Positions 1 to 10,236 of a stretch of DNA of 64,000 nt are shown here, one piece after another (position 1 is the first letter of the stretch; each line of letters starts with the position of its first letter). The DNA comes from Lanius collurio (taxonomy: Eukaryota > Chordata > Aves > Passeriformes > Laniidae), in assembly GCA_020086605.1 (NCBI GenBank), contig JACBWW010000020.1:19441250-19505249 (forward strand), in the 5' to 3' direction. The position numbers were made by a program, and so were the translations under genes. The notes under the pieces are model-generated. The model made no database searches. It was not told where the DNA came from and worked only from the letters and a program-made list of their open reading frames with translations.

Positions 1-3000
1 CTCTTTTAAGTGGCTGATAGACCTTTTAGTGCTATTAATAGGGATTTAATATGAACCATACCTGGAGCACAAATTATAGTGAGTGTAGAGGGAAGGAGAT
101 CATATGGAAAGGAGCTGGATGTCACATTTACTGGTTCACTTACTGGTTCAGGAAGACAGAAAAACATTCAGACCTTTACTGCAAACAAACAACTTTAAAG
201 TAAGTTTCATCCCTATTAGTCTCTAATTAGGGCAAGGACAGGATGTTCTGAGAGCTTTTCACACATGTCAAAGAGCTGAGGGGAGTATAAAGCCCTACAG
301 AAGACCTAATTCTAGTGTCTCTCTTAACTTTACAATCTCTATCACAGTAAGAGGGAAAGATTCAGCACTGCCTCTGGGGTTCTACTAAATCTGCCGCTTG
401 TGTCTCTTTTAGAGCAAGAACTTTTCTTTCTCTCCAACTTGTAATGACAATGCAGTGGCAGGCACCATCAGTTATTAAAGTAGTGTTCAGGCCTCTTCTT
501 TGCTTCCACTGATTTTGGTTGAGGATATAGAGGCAACAGCTGGGGTGCAGTAAATCTGAAATCTGAAGCATTGGCAAAGAAGGAAGTGCCTTACAAAACG
601 TCTCTGACACTGCACTGCAGAGTGCTGATACAGGCCAGGGCAACAGCTGCTTCACCAGTTTTGTGTTTCAAGGGGAAAAAGGGAGTAACCCACCAATCAA
701 CAGCAGCAGGGTGAATTTTCTTTGCTCTTTTGGCAGCAATGAAGACAGTAAAGAGTATGAGTTTGATGCAGTACTTCCCATCAGTGTCATGACTCCATAT
801 CAAACATAGGTGATCCAAGGTACCCAACTACCCAACACTGTCTATATTATTGCATACCTGAAGAGTAAAGTGTTTTTTACAATCTGACTGTTATCAACCT
901 CACTGATACTGTCTTTTATACTCTGAAACACAAAGCAGGCATATCTATTAATTTATTATTTTCGCACGTATTAAAAATATCAGTACTTTATGAAACAAGG
1001 AAAAGGATAATACAGAGTTAAGCATAAGGACAAGGATGCAGCATGGTGCATCAGGGCTGGGGGTTAATCACCACCAACAGGGTCGACGCTGTCTCCAGCA
1101 GGTGTGACTCACAGCCACATTCCCTCAGGAAACATGCATGCCATGACAGCTGATTTTGGAGGATCATTCCTCTGGGATTTTCAGGAGATGAGTGTGTGAA
1201 TTCCTATTAAGTAAGTGGTGCAAATCTGTCTCCCATTCTCCCATGTTAGGAAATAATGCTCTCTCTTAAAATGTGGCTGCAAAATAGCTGTACATTACTC
1301 CACTTAATTTTTGTTTTAGTTAGGTCTGAATTTTACTTGAGCAGTTCTTTTAAGTGTGAATATATTTTCATTTTCTTCAGGGGGTTAATCTCATTTCTTT
1401 AAAGAAATTTTTATTCTCAATACTACCTAGCAGTACTTATGCGTTAGCTTTTGCTATCAAATCTTTTGCTAATGGCAAATTTCTAATGCTTCAAAATTAA
1501 ATGAGAATAAGAAAATTATCTGATTAAATTAAAAGACCCTGAAAATAAGAATGTTATTTAGGTAAAAGTAAGCAAATATCTTATTTGGCAGGGAAAAGAA
1601 GCATTTCTGAAAAGGCTTGGTTAACAGTTGTTACAAGGTTATTAATAGATGATTAGTAAATAGGTTTAGAACAGATTTACATTAAAATAGCCTAGGAAAA
1701 GGATTAAAGAAATGCACGACGGAATGAACCTAAATACTGCATTTAGTTTCATTGCACCTAAAAAGACAAGAAAGATAAAACATTGCTGAAAGGAATATTT
1801 TTTCAATCAAAATGCAAGGCATTTTGTCTCTTTCATCTCCATTTTTTATGTTGCACATTTGCTGAGAGAAAACTAAGAGCCAAGAGGTTATACTTAGTAT
1901 TGCTGCCATATTTCATTACTTTTTAAGATTTCTAAAATGCCCTTGCCAATTATCATACTTCTTCAAAATTGCTTCATCATAATTCTTTTCTATAGCATAA
2001 ATTTTCTTTTACCTCTCTGACATTGTCCCCTCAAAATCTTGTGCCTTATCACCCTCCTGTCTGTTGATCCCCCATGCCTGAAACTCATGGCACTTCATAG
2101 GTTCAGCTATTATAGAGTGGATCAGGTCTCTGTGGACCTGGTACCAACTATCTCTTTTATATTATCTATCAATCTCACTCAAATCACTTCTTGCTGTATT
2201 ACCACCCCCTGCAAAAACATTTTAATTTTAACCTCTGTAAAGATTTTGAAGTTTTGTCACCACTTTGGGTACATGCTGTCAGTCAGTTTTTAATGTTCTT
2301 AAGCTGGTTTGCTTGTATCTGACCTACATTGTCTTTGGGGTAAGGTCTGTGTCCTTTTACTTGTTTGTACAATGCTAAGAATACATTAACCACTCAGTCA
2401 ATTATACAGTCAATAATAAAATACTATCTATTTTTACACCACAGCTCTAAGATTGAACTCTGGGGACAAGAGGTGTAAAAACACAATTGTCAGTTTAGGA
2501 AATTGCTGAATTTACAGCCTAAGGGTGAAAGAAATCTAGTTTTCCCAGGGCAAGTGGGTTTTTTCCCCTCCTTGTATATCACTTATGCAAAGTAGTTTTT
2601 TATGTAGTGTGTTTGGATTTACCCTCCAGTCCCAAGGAGGTGTTAAGGCAACTGCATTTCATATTCTTTCAAACTTTTTTCTGCTCACATTAAAAAATAG
2701 TTTGGCCCATTAGCTTCAGAGCTGTACTGAAATCTTACAATTAACCCTGAAACTAGATAAATTAACTATGTTTTATTGTAACCTTAGAACTTGAACTCCA
2801 TTTACTCATCTTCATTATTTTCCCATCACTGTTTCTTGAGAAGACAGAAGACTTCCCATCAAGATTATTGAAGACAATTTTTTGTTAATGAAAAAAAATT
2901 TTTTCTTTCCACAATTTCTAACCAAAATGGCCCAGCCTGTTATTGGGCTATTCACTCTGCTCTTCTAACCTTGAGCCAGAGATGTCAGGTTTTAACCAGT

Positions 3001-3240
3001 GTTTATATGGTGACAATAACCTCTTGGAACAAGTTCTGACTTTAAGAGCAGATGCTTTACCACATATATTTCTTGTATGAAGTTTTAGGAACTAGATTAC
3101 TTCTTTTTTTACACAGACATTACCTAGACACACTACCATGCAATCAATTTACTTCAAAGTTAAATAAATCAGAGCGAAGAACACATGACTTTTCAGTGCA
3201 ACCAAAAAGTTGGAAAGGCAACCCAGCTGTGGAGTTCTCA
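1..3240. other. Gene-free AT-rich DNA
   Basis: No open frame here has the length, composition or motifs of a gene, and no RNA gene is recognised. A patch around 1020-1180 is richer in G and C than its surroundings and may be an old repeat fragment I cannot name. A perfect 16-bp palindrome (two 8-bp halves, ATTTCTTT and its complement) lies at 1393-1408. Confidence 0.7.
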
Positions 3241-3695
3241 GCACAGAGGAAAGACATGGTTGTGTTAGAACAGGTCTCAATGAGGGCCACAAAGATGATC
3301 ACAGGGCTGGAACACCTCTTCTATGAAGACAGGCTGAAAGGGTTGGAGTTGTTCAGCCTGGAGAAGAAAAGGCTTCAAGACCTTATTGCAGCCTTCTGAT
3401 ACGTGCAGGGGCAAGCATTCAGTGTTGAAATAGGACAATGGTGTTAATGGTGTTAAACAAGTTGAGGGTAGATTCAGATTAGATATAAGGATGCATTTAA
3501 AAAAAAAATTGGAGTTTTGAGGTAATAGATTAGTTGTCCAGAGAGGTGGCAGATGCCCCGTCACCAGAAACATTCAAAGTCAGGTTGAATGGAGCCTGAT
3601 GCAGCTAAAGATTACACTCCTCATTCCAAGCAGTTTGGATGAAATCACCTTGAGAATTCCCTTCCAGTTCAAACTATTCTCTGATTCCAAGGGTC
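3241..3695 (+). mobile_element. CR1 LINE 3' end, old fragment
   Basis: The stretch reads as the tail of a CR1 non-LTR retrotransposon. An ORF2 C-terminal remnant translates to phrases such as [11 protein letters not shown], then [18 protein letters not shown], which match the usual CR1 wording after the reverse transcriptase. The 3' untranslated part follows, ending near CCTTCCAGTTCAAACTATTC and a decayed TCTGATTCC repeat. The 5' end is truncated, as is normal for CR1. The open frame over it (3052-3399) is only the residue of ORF2. It is inactive. The left edge is uncertain by tens of bases. Confidence 0.8.
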
Positions 3696-6124
3696 TACAT
3701 TTTTCATACTTGCACTTCATCCACTCAGGACTTAGTTACTCTAAGATCAGACATAGACTACATAAGGAAATATAGGTCAATGTAAAAGGGTTTCATGTTA
3801 CACAATTTTACATCTGGCAGCTGAAATCCAGTCTGCTCACTAAACATGAATACACAGACTATTCCAGCATCTGGTAGTGTGGGCTGCTACAACAATTTCA
3901 GTCATGATTTTCCTTTCCTTTTGCTGTTTGCAAACAAGTGAGAGATGAATGAAAGTTTACCCTTTTAAATTCAAAAAATAGGGAAAGCAAGTCAGAAGTT
4001 GCAGCTTCTATTCTTTACACTGTTAAAAAGACTTACTGTATGATATTGGGAGGCACTTAGCTTCTCCATTTCAAAATCTGTAAATTAAATTAGTACTTGC
4101 CTATTTCATTAGTCAGAAGGTAAATTCAATGATGTGTGTAGAGAGTTTACAAATTTTTAGAAGAAAAGCTTCCGGCAAAAAATGATACATAATCTGATAT
4201 GTAATCATAGACTTGCAGATACTCTTTCTATGAGAGACTTTATTTTGCTAGTTGATTTGATAAGAGTAATTTTTATAAAATACCCAGGTTACACTAGCTT
4301 CACTTTTTATGATTATATATCTGCAATTGAAGATGTTCAGATGTCCATTCACATGTATGACTTCAGATGACAGTGCCATATAAATATTGTATATTCCTCA
4401 TGTTATCTGGTTTCGTTCCTCCCTTTCAATATTTTCTCAGATGCTAAGGTAAAGAAATAAATTTTTCTGACCTCTTTGTGCCCCATCAAAATATTTCTTG
4501 CCCAATCCCACTTGTAAATCCAGAACTAGTAAAAAATTTTTATAAGGAACCTAGAGGCCATATATTTCTTATGTCCTGTTGAAAGCTAGCTCATTCCCTT
4601 TGTTGTGGCAAGCATCTTTATTCAAAGACTTTAACACAGGTAGCAGAGATAGGTAGAGATAAAACAAAAATATCTTTATTGGTTCAGATAAAGCAAAAAT
4701 GATGCCTGTGTGTCAGGGGAAAAAAGATGATTTGTGAGGGTTATTTCTGCTCCTCTGTATATGAAATCCAGAGGTCTGATTAGATGCAGAAGTTGCAAGG
4801 ATCAGATGGCATCTGATGTAACCTTTCCTTTCTATTTCCACCTTTCCCTGTGTCTTTTCAAAATGCTGACAAAATTTTTTTCCTGAAGATGTGATTATTA
4901 CATTTAATGCTGTCCAAATTTCCCCTTCAATCCTATTTGCAACTGAAAAATTATGAATGGTAACAATAAATGGTTTTCACATTTGTGGAGAATTAATTAA
5001 AATTGACAGAATTTGGAAGATTTGCCTTTCTATAGCCTTCTAATGAGGCTTGCTTAGTCTTTAAATTACATCTTTTACGGTATGACATGACCTCGGAGTA
5101 GGGTTTAATTGCAAGGTACGCATTTGTTATTCATTAAAGTTTGGCTGAGTACTTGCAAACAAGATGAGGAATACCAAAGACATATTTTCAAGTCTATGAC
5201 TCCTTCAATTGATTTCTGTATACAATAATAACAGAAATCATATTTTCATATATATCCTTGGTACCCAAGAAAGTCTTCTTGAAGACCATTTATTTCTATC
5301 ACAAAAAAAATAGTTAATTAACTGAATCTGAAAGAGTTATCATTTTACTAGGCAACGTTGTACTCTATTTACCCTTTCTATCATCTATTAAGGAGAAGGG
5401 CTGTCAGCATGGTTCTGCTCATAGCCATTTATTCATAAGTGATAGAAGCTTGAACTCTGTAAATCAGTTCAGTTCATGAAAATGAGAGTTGATAGTAGAT
5501 AGGCATACCACAAACATCACTGCATAAGCTTTTTGTCATATCAGTTGTTGTCAAAGTTGTTCAGTGAAACACATTCATGGCAACTCAGTACTCTGCTTCA
5601 TTGAAGTCTAAATATATGCAGCCTTTCAGCTCCTGAAATTCAGTAACAGAATTTTGTTCTTTCCTTTTCTCTGTTTTCTCTGTCAATAAAGCATCACTAA
5701 CATCAGATTTTTGTATAGTACATTAGGTAGAAAGAAAGTAAATCTTTGTAACTGCTTCCTCTGCACAGTTGCCATATCTGGCCTCAAATGACATGGCATC
5801 TAAAAAGTTTTGATGTCTGTGCCAATTGATTTATATTGGGATATTCCCTTACATCTCCATTTTATGATGAAGCTTGTCTGCAAAAAACATCTCGCTTTTT
5901 GTACTTGTTCTGGTTTTCATTTTTAGTGTCCCAGATAGGGTGCATTATCCAGGCAGTCTGCATTTTAAAAGAGAGGGTGACTGCTTTTCTTTGCATAATA
6001 TTTTTGTGAAAAAATTTCCAAAGGTTCCATAGGTCCTTTTGATCTTGAACATCAAAATCTGTGCTAGCTGTAATACAGCAGATGATGGAAGCCTTTGCAT
6101 TACCAACTGACCAGAGCAGAGTGA
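3696..6124. other. Gene-free AT-rich DNA
   Basis: I see no gene. Around 5085-5160 there is a short stretch with several CpG sites and homeodomain-like ATTA cores, which might be conserved non-coding DNA, but nothing in the single sequence proves it. Confidence 0.65.
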
Positions 6125-6129
6125 GGGAC
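6125..6129. repeat. Target site duplication GGGAC, left copy
   Basis: Identical to 7571-7575 at the other end of the LTR. Confidence 0.8.
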
Positions 6130-7570
6130 TGTTGTGGTTTGACACAAATAAGCATCAAGCACACGAAAAATCAGTTATTTTAAAGTGAAAACAAAATAGG
6201 AAAATATTGAGGAAAGCTAGATACCTGCGAGGCAAAACAGGTTCAAACTTAAATAGTTGCTGTACAAGGAGAAAGTTTTATTGCTAACAGAATTAAAAGT
6301 TAAAAGATATAACAAGAAATAAAAACAAACGACACCCCCCTTCTTCCCTTTTCTCTTTTTCTTAACTAGCACAAAAGATAACACAACATAGGATTTTAGT
6401 CAGTGTTACAGTTCTTGAAAAGTCTCTTTCTTATGCTTAAGGAAAAAAAGGGTTTCTTCTTGCTTCGCGAGGTTCCTCAAACTGCCACCAACAGCAAATC
6501 CACCTGGAAAGAAACAATCTGCTGCGGTGTAATACATCTCTTCTATGAAAAAATGTCAGTTTTTTTCACACTGCCACACCTAGGCCATCACATGGGGTCA
6601 TCAGTCTTTTTAAGGATGGTTTATTTTGGCCTGAACACAAAGGGTTTTTTTCTGCTACAAGTCCTTAAAAGCCTCTCACTCTTTCTATATATCCTGGCAT
6701 GGGCACACTTCACAATCTTCACGGGCCACACATGAGTCTTCCATCCCCCCCTAAACTTCAAATGGATCAAAGAGACAAACAGTTTGAGATATTACAGTTT
6801 CTTACCACCGCATGCCAGAAGTATTTTTAAGCGATGCGCAAGGAACGCGGCACCGCCCCTTTTCTCCGTCGCCATTTTCAGCTCTGTCTCACATGGCTCA
6901 CTCTCTCTGACTCTGAACCCTCTGTGTTGAAGAATGTTCTTGTTCAGGCTTTATGGTGAAGAAAGCCTCGCTCCCTTTGTGCTGCTGGCTGCGTGGTGTT
7001 TTCTTCAGTTCAGCCCAAAGTGTGCTGGCTGCAGACAGGAGGCTCCCACAGGCTCCCAACGATTCCGTGTGGAGAGGAGGGGGACCCACCAGTCCCAAGA
7101 AGCCACTCTGGAAAGATTTTAGCTGTGTAGCAGTCCATGGCTGGGTTTAGCTGTGTGGCAGTCCATGGCTGGGTTTAGCTCTGTGGCAGTCCATGACTGG
7201 GTTTAGCTGTGTGCCAGTCCATGGCTGGGTTTAACTGAGCAGCAGTCCATGGCTGGGTCCAGCTGTCTGGCAGTCCATGGCTGGGTTTAGCAGTCCATGG
7301 CTGAGTTTAGCTGCCTGGGCTCTGGGACGGTTCCTTCCCCAGTGACCCAGGGTCCATGCCGCGGCACCAGGAAGAGGGGAAGGGGGCCGCGGCCTTGGCC
7401 CGGCGGGGCCTCTGCCCGGCAGGGCCCAGAGGCTCCGAAGCCTCCCCACCTCCCTCAGGCGAGCTGGAACAAGAGGAACTCCCGCCTTTCTGTGCAGTTT
7501 AAATGTGTAATTTGTAAGAAGTGTTATTGGTACAAAAATCTGTCTATCAACTCAGAGTCAACCCACTACA
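6130..7570 (-). mobile_element. Solo LTR, 1.44 kb, endogenous retrovirus
   Basis: The element begins TGTTGTGG and ends CACTACA, so it has TG...CA ends. It is flanked by identical 5-bp direct repeats GGGAC at 6125-6129 and 7571-7575, the expected mark of retroviral integration. The minus strand is taken as sense because a polyadenylation signal AATAAA reads there at about 6267-6272, with a TATATA-like box further upstream around 6690. No second LTR or internal genes are present, so it is a solo LTR left by recombination. The sequence resembles long LTRs I associate with passerine genomes; 5-bp duplications suit ERVL or ERV1 classes. A 28-bp tandem repeat lies in the probable U3. Confidence 0.8.
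7118..7305. repeat. 28-bp minisatellite inside the LTR
   Basis: Six 28-bp units starting TTTAGCTGTGT and carrying the shared core GCAGTCCATGGCTGGG, with a few substitutions each, plus a seventh unit shortened to 20 bp. The array lies within the probable U3 of the minus-strand LTR. Tandem repeats in U3 often act as enhancers in retroviruses; here that role is only inferred. Confidence 0.9.
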
Positions 7571-7575
7571 GGGAC
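7571..7575. repeat. Target site duplication GGGAC, right copy
   Basis: Identical to 6125-6129; directly follows the CA end of the LTR. Confidence 0.8.
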
Positions 7576-8290
7576 CATGGTTTAATTTGCTGATACTATG
7601 GTTCTAAGAGCACAAGTCCACCTCATGTCTTATTCAGATATGATACTTATAAATTGTCACCTGCCATTCATAGGCATCATGCAGGTGTAGAGAGGTTCTG
7701 GAGGATCTTGTACCTTCATTTCAAGTGGCCCCCTATATCTGGAGCCCTGTTAGGTGGTTTCCATCCTGGTTCTACCAGGAGGGAAATCACTTTGATATCA
7801 CCAGTGGTGTGCTCAAGTGAATATTGCAAAATCAAAATATTGCATATATAAGTACAAGGTAAGTCTACAACTAGAAGAAAACTGCTACGACCCTAGATAA
7901 TTTAAATATAACCTTTCTTCATCTTGTTTACTAATCTCCTGTCTTGTTAAGGTATTTAAAAATATAAGAAAAAATCCCAGAATATTTTATTTATTCATAA
8001 CAGTCAATTCTCCAGAATGCTGCAAGATATCAAAATTAATTCCAGCTATGCACGTGGAGCAAAAATATTCCAGAGGAAATTTACTGTTTAAATTTAGCAT
8101 TGTCTATATGAAAGTTAAATCACTGATAAAAGTAGTAGATTGAGCAATCCAATATATACACCAAGCCGAATATGGACAAGCTTGCCTACATAAAGTGAGC
8201 ATTAATTGTTGTAGGAACCATAAATGCTACTAAGGATACAGTGACCTAATCACAGATTATTTTTACTGCTGCAGTGAAAAAAAGAACTCA
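7576..8290. other. Gene-free spacer between two LTR elements
   Basis: AT-rich DNA with no recognisable gene or repeat. Confidence 0.6.
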
Positions 8291-8296
8291 ACTTTC
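8291..8296. repeat. Target site duplication ACTTTC, left copy
   Basis: Matches 10870-10875 exactly and abuts the TG start of the left LTR. Confidence 0.85.
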
Positions 8297-8322
8297 TGTT
8301 GAGATACCTCGCCCAAAGTCCT

Positions 8323-8368
8323 GGGGGGGAGGGGGGGAAGGGGGGGGGAGGGGGGAATGAGGGGGAGG
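8323..8368 (+). repeat. G-rich low-complexity tract
   Basis: Successive runs of five to nine Gs separated by A, AA or AATGA. It sits in the proximal part of the 5' LTR and is much longer than the matching run in the 3' LTR (about 10600-10617), so it expanded after insertion. Several G runs could in principle form a quadruplex. Confidence 0.85.
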
Positions 8369-8407
8369 CTCCCTGGATGCACAGGTTGACCCTGCCCCTG
8401 GTCCCAC

Positions 8408-8415
8408 GTCACGTG
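8408..8415 (+). promoter_or_regulatory. GTCACGTG E-box in 5' LTR
   Basis: The palindromic E-box CACGTG preceded by GT is identical in all three LTR copies of this family in the window (also 10654-10661 and, on the minus strand, 12283-12290) while neighbouring bases differ. CACGTG is the site bound by USF, MYC/MAX and MITF/TFE factors. A role in LTR transcription is an inference. Confidence 0.5.
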
Positions 8416-8602
8416 TGTGCCCTAGACCTGTTCCTGATTGGTTGGTTTGTGTGCCCGGAGCCTGGAAAGAGCTGGGGGTCCTGAGACTGGAGGGTCTGCT
8501 TGGGAACTCCACCCATGCGGCTGGAGGAATGAAAGATCTCTGAGCATCCATCAAATATCACTTCATATTTCCTTCCTTGTAAGGATTCCCTATTACAACA
8601 AA

Positions 8603-8620
8603 TGGTGGAGATATGCAGGC
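8603..8620 (+). other. Primer-binding site, probably tRNA-Ala
   Basis: Two bases after the LTR the sequence reads TGGTGGAGAT, then AT, GCAGG and onward. This matches the complement of the 3' end of animal tRNA-Ala (CCA tail plus the ATCTCCA acceptor strand) for ten bases, and the similarity continues after a 2-base insertion, including ATTTGATCCC. Position and match are as expected for a reverse-transcription primer site. The tRNA assignment rests on memory of tRNA-Ala ends. Confidence 0.6.
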
Positions 8621-8736
8621 ATTTGATCCCTGAAAATGATTTCTAAAGGTCTGGAATATACTGATGTGAATTGTGAGTAATTGAACTTTCTTATTGTCTT
8701 GGTTTTGGTTGTGCTTTCTGACCAGATGGAGAAATC

Positions 8737-9192
8737 ATGGGAATTTTGGCTGAGCCACAGAAAAAAATTTACTTGGAAGTGAAAGAAATACTAACACAGC
8801 AAAATACAAAGCTGGACACAGGATATTTAGAACACATCTTTGACTGGCTTTTCAATAATTTCTTTTTTGTCACTGGAGACTTAATTTTTGATGTTGGCTT
8901 TCCTGTAACTAGAGGCCACAGTTTTTGGAAATCAATTGATGAACTGATAATGATTCAGTCAAGAAGTGGAATGGTAGTAGAATTGATTCTAGCATCTACT
9001 TCTATTGAAGATGCTCTCATAAAGCATGTGCTTGGTCCCAGTAACACAGAGGTGCCTGCGGCTGAGGTGCCTGTGGTGGAGGCGCCCAGCCCCCCTAAAA
9101 GCACAAGCCATAGAGCAGACCCCATCCCTGTATCGGGGTGCACTCCCGAGCAACAGCAGGTGAGAGAGCGACGACGAAGTCGCTGGATGTGA
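8737..9192 (+). CDS. Gag-like N-terminal protein of the LTR element (151 aa)
   Basis: This is the first long frame after the primer-binding site, where Gag begins in retroviruses. It starts at an ATG giving MGILAEPQKK; the glycine at position 2 recalls matrix proteins that are myristoylated, although residue 6 is Glu rather than Ser or Thr. Residues about 1-100 look like a compact mixed fold with a hydrophobic aromatic segment (FDWLFNNFFFVTG near residues 40-50). Residues about 105-125 are a Pro/Val/Glu linker (VPAAEVPVVEAPSPP) and the end is very basic (RERRRSR). I do not recognise the family by sequence; 'Gag-like, possibly matrix' is inferred from position. The TGA at 9190-9192 is followed by further open sequence in the same frame, so this is probably a truncated form of a longer protein. 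A possible 3' splice site (pyrimidine/G-rich tract ending CAG) lies at about 8725. Confidence 0.55.
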   Translation: MGILAEPQKKIYLEVKEILTQQNTKLDTGYLEHIFDWLFNNFFFVTGDLIFDVGFPVTRGHSFWKSIDELIMIQSRSGMVVELILASTSIEDALIKHVLGPSNTEVPAAEVPVVEAPSPPKSTSHRADPIPVSGCTPEQQQVRERRRSRWM

Positions 9193-9561
9193 GAGTGTAT
9201 TCCTAGAGGTCTCCAGGATATTTTTACAGTGAATAAAGAAGGACAGCTAGTAGAAATAGCTGCTGAAAAATGCAAGGCGCGAGCAGCGAGAGCGGTGGCG
9301 ACAGCAGCAAGAGCAGCGGCGGTAGCAGCATGACCTGGGGGAGGCTGCCCTCTGCTATGTGGTGCACGGCAGTCCGAGCCTGAGCCTGAGCCCCGCACCG
9401 AGAAAGGCAGCAGTGATAGCAGTAGTCGCTATGGCGACCGCAGCGCTGCACTGAGCCAAGGTGGAAATGGCTGAGTGGCATGGCGGCAGTGGCGAGAAGG
9501 GAACCGTGCAAGCGCCCGGCAGCAACACAGCCGACAGCAGCAGCAGCAGCGCCGGTGGTAA
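9193..9561 (+). pseudogene. Broken middle part of the same reading frame
   Basis: Continuing in the frame of the Gag-like protein past its TGA, the translation stays sensible: GLQDIFTVNKEGQLVEIAAEK, then an Arg/Ala-rich run, a TGA near 9331, an acidic EPEPEPEP segment followed by a Ser-rich part, a TGA near 9472, a Gln-rich run, and a TAA at 9559-9561. The GC content jumps sharply here relative to the flanks. The pattern suggests one long linker-rich polyprotein that has gained stop codons. All the linker-type composition is visible directly; its original continuity is inferred. Confidence 0.5.
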
Positions 9562-10236
9562 AAAACCACACACACACAAACACCTTACAAGGCACGGCCG
9601 TGCAGCTGCACTAAAGCCCGGAAACTGTGGAGCAGCTGCGCGAAGCTCCAGAGGAGAAGTGAGTACGGCACCAAGCAGCGGTGCAGCAGTGGTCGATGGA
9701 GAGGAGCTGGCAGTGGCAGGGTGCAGCGGTGCGGCCGGACCGGACCCATGCGGCCCCAAATGCAAACCCAAGGAGTCAAAACCCCCCGGCAGGAAAGGGC
9801 TGGCGGCCCCGGCGATCCCGGCTGCGGCAGCCCCAGCGCGAGAGCAAGCGAAAGCGAAAGGGAAAGCAAGAAAACAGCAACGTGGAAAAAGGAAAAGGTT
9901 ATCGTAACTAAGGTTTTAGGAACTTTAAAATGGTATAACATAAAGAACCATTACAGGTTTATAAGCAGATGGGACACTAGAGAAGACGTTTTTGTGCATC
10001 AAACTGCTATTGTGAAATACAACCCCAAAAGTAATGTTCCAAGCTTAAAAAAAAGAGAAAGGGTGGAGTTTAAAATTGTACAAGGAAGGAAGGGCTCACA
10101 GGCAGCATGTGTTACAGGCCCTGGGGTTTTCCTGGGAAAGGTGGTACATATGCTAGACAATATCCCCATAGTCCCTATCCTTTCCCCTATTCTACCTTCC
10201 CCTTTTACCCCATACCTTTTTATCCCCAGTATATGA
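9562..10236 (+). pseudogene. Y-box cold-shock domain protein remnant
   Basis: The frame is open from just after TAA 9559-9561 to TGA 10234-10236 and is the same frame as the upstream Gag-like protein. The first ATG in it is at 9748. The first 110 residues or so are rich in Arg, Ser, Gly and Lys. From 9898 to 10122 it encodes a cold-shock domain of the Y-box (YBX) type: [11 protein letters not shown], then DVFVHQTAI (the conserved RNP2-like strand), then [15 protein letters not shown] and VTGPG, each in the order found in vertebrate YBX proteins. These domains are beta-barrels that bind single-stranded DNA and RNA. The key glycine of the RNP1-like motif (YGF in YBX) is Arg here (YRF), which may weaken binding. 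After VTGPG the frame shifts and the residues to 10236 are probably out-of-frame reading. Source: presumably a host Y-box gene. No gene symbol is given because the copy is diverged. Confidence 0.75.

Larger units (their letters stand above)
8297..8600 (+). repeat. 5' LTR of the 2.57-kb element
   Basis: Starts TGTTGAGATACC and ends TTACAACA. Compared with the 3' LTR it lacks about 25 bp just before the end and has the polyadenylation signal decayed to AATGAA at 8528-8533. It contains an expanded G-rich tract and the motif GTCACGTG. No clear TATA box is seen. Confidence 0.85.

Noticed and set aside
3052..3399. 115-codon plus-strand frame
   Set aside because: Its C-terminal half is CR1 ORF2 tail and the N-terminal half is chance reading of AT-rich flank.
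7118..7305. Regular 28-bp repeats considered as a CRISPR array
   Set aside because: Units are contiguous with no variable spacers and sit inside an LTR of a vertebrate genome, so this is a minisatellite.
8955..9941. Minus-strand open frames of 118 to 147 codons across the LTR element
   Set aside because: They are the antisense of the GC-rich linker; Leu/Pro/Ala-rich composition mirrors the sense CAG/GCG runs, and the sense frame has a recognisable domain.
9562..10236. Ordinary processed pseudogene of a YBX gene that happened to land in an LTR element
   Set aside because: There is no poly(A) tail or internal target duplication, the frame matches the upstream Gag-like frame, and the C-terminal part does not resemble cellular YBX. 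Not fully excluded; copy comparison would decide.
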